6,187 nucleotides of DNA from Paraprevotella sp. (GTDB taxonomy: Bacteria; Bacteroidota; Bacteroidia; Bacteroidales; Bacteroidaceae), in the NCBI GenBank assembly GCA_021205005.1, contig JAJPYK010000166.1, forward strand, positions 1 through 6,187, read 5' to 3'. The translations under genes and the position numbers were made by a program. Position 1 is the first letter of the stretch; every line of letters starts with the position of its first letter. The notes beneath the pieces were generated by a model. It worked only from the letters and a program-made list of their open reading frames with translations, had not been told where the DNA came from and searched no databases. Below are positions 6,185 through 6,187 of this stretch, in pieces.

Positions 6185-6187
6185 TCT

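Overview
The window looks like chromosomal DNA from a gut-type Bacteroidota (Bacteroidales). Three things support this. Sequences matching the Bacteroidales -7 promoter element TAnnTTTG sit in front of three of the four genes. Two genes (GH51 and DUF3467) lack a clear Shine-Dalgarno site and have A/T-rich leaders. The gene content is also typical: an exported GH51 arabinofuranosidase, a MORN/GH25 protein and a DUF3467 protein. I cannot assign a genus. No rRNA, tRNA, insertion sequence, CRISPR array or phage gene was found.

Layout: 1-183 is intergenic and carries a 14-bp hairpin that probably ends the leftward gene. Positions 184-2181 (minus strand) encode an exported GH51 alpha-L-arabinofuranosidase with both catalytic glutamates intact. 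Positions 2182-2335 form a divergent promoter region with a TATTTTTG box on each strand. Positions 2336-4603 (plus) encode a membrane-anchored protein of 755 residues. It has an N-terminal anchor, a region that resembles a trypsin-like peptidase with all three catalytic positions apparently replaced, a MORN-repeat array and a C-terminal GH25 muramidase domain. Positions 4696-5763 (plus) encode a membrane-anchored metallo-beta-lactamase-fold hydrolase of the NAPE-PLD/UlaG-like type. Positions 5764-5860 hold a promoter and a near-perfect 20-bp palindrome. Positions 5861-6184 (plus) encode a small DUF3467 protein.

Functionally, the GH51 enzyme would release arabinose from plant arabinan or arabinoxylan in the periplasm or outside the cell. 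No SusC/SusD pair or regulator lies in the window, so its locus cannot be judged. The GH25 and MBL genes run in the same direction 92 bp apart and both carry an N-terminal membrane anchor, so they may share an envelope-related role, but that is inference. DUF3467 appears to have its own promoter. The most unusual item is the pseudoprotease-like/MORN/GH25 architecture. Next are a glutamine in place of a probable metal-binding histidine in the MBL protein, and the palindrome at the DUF3467 start site.
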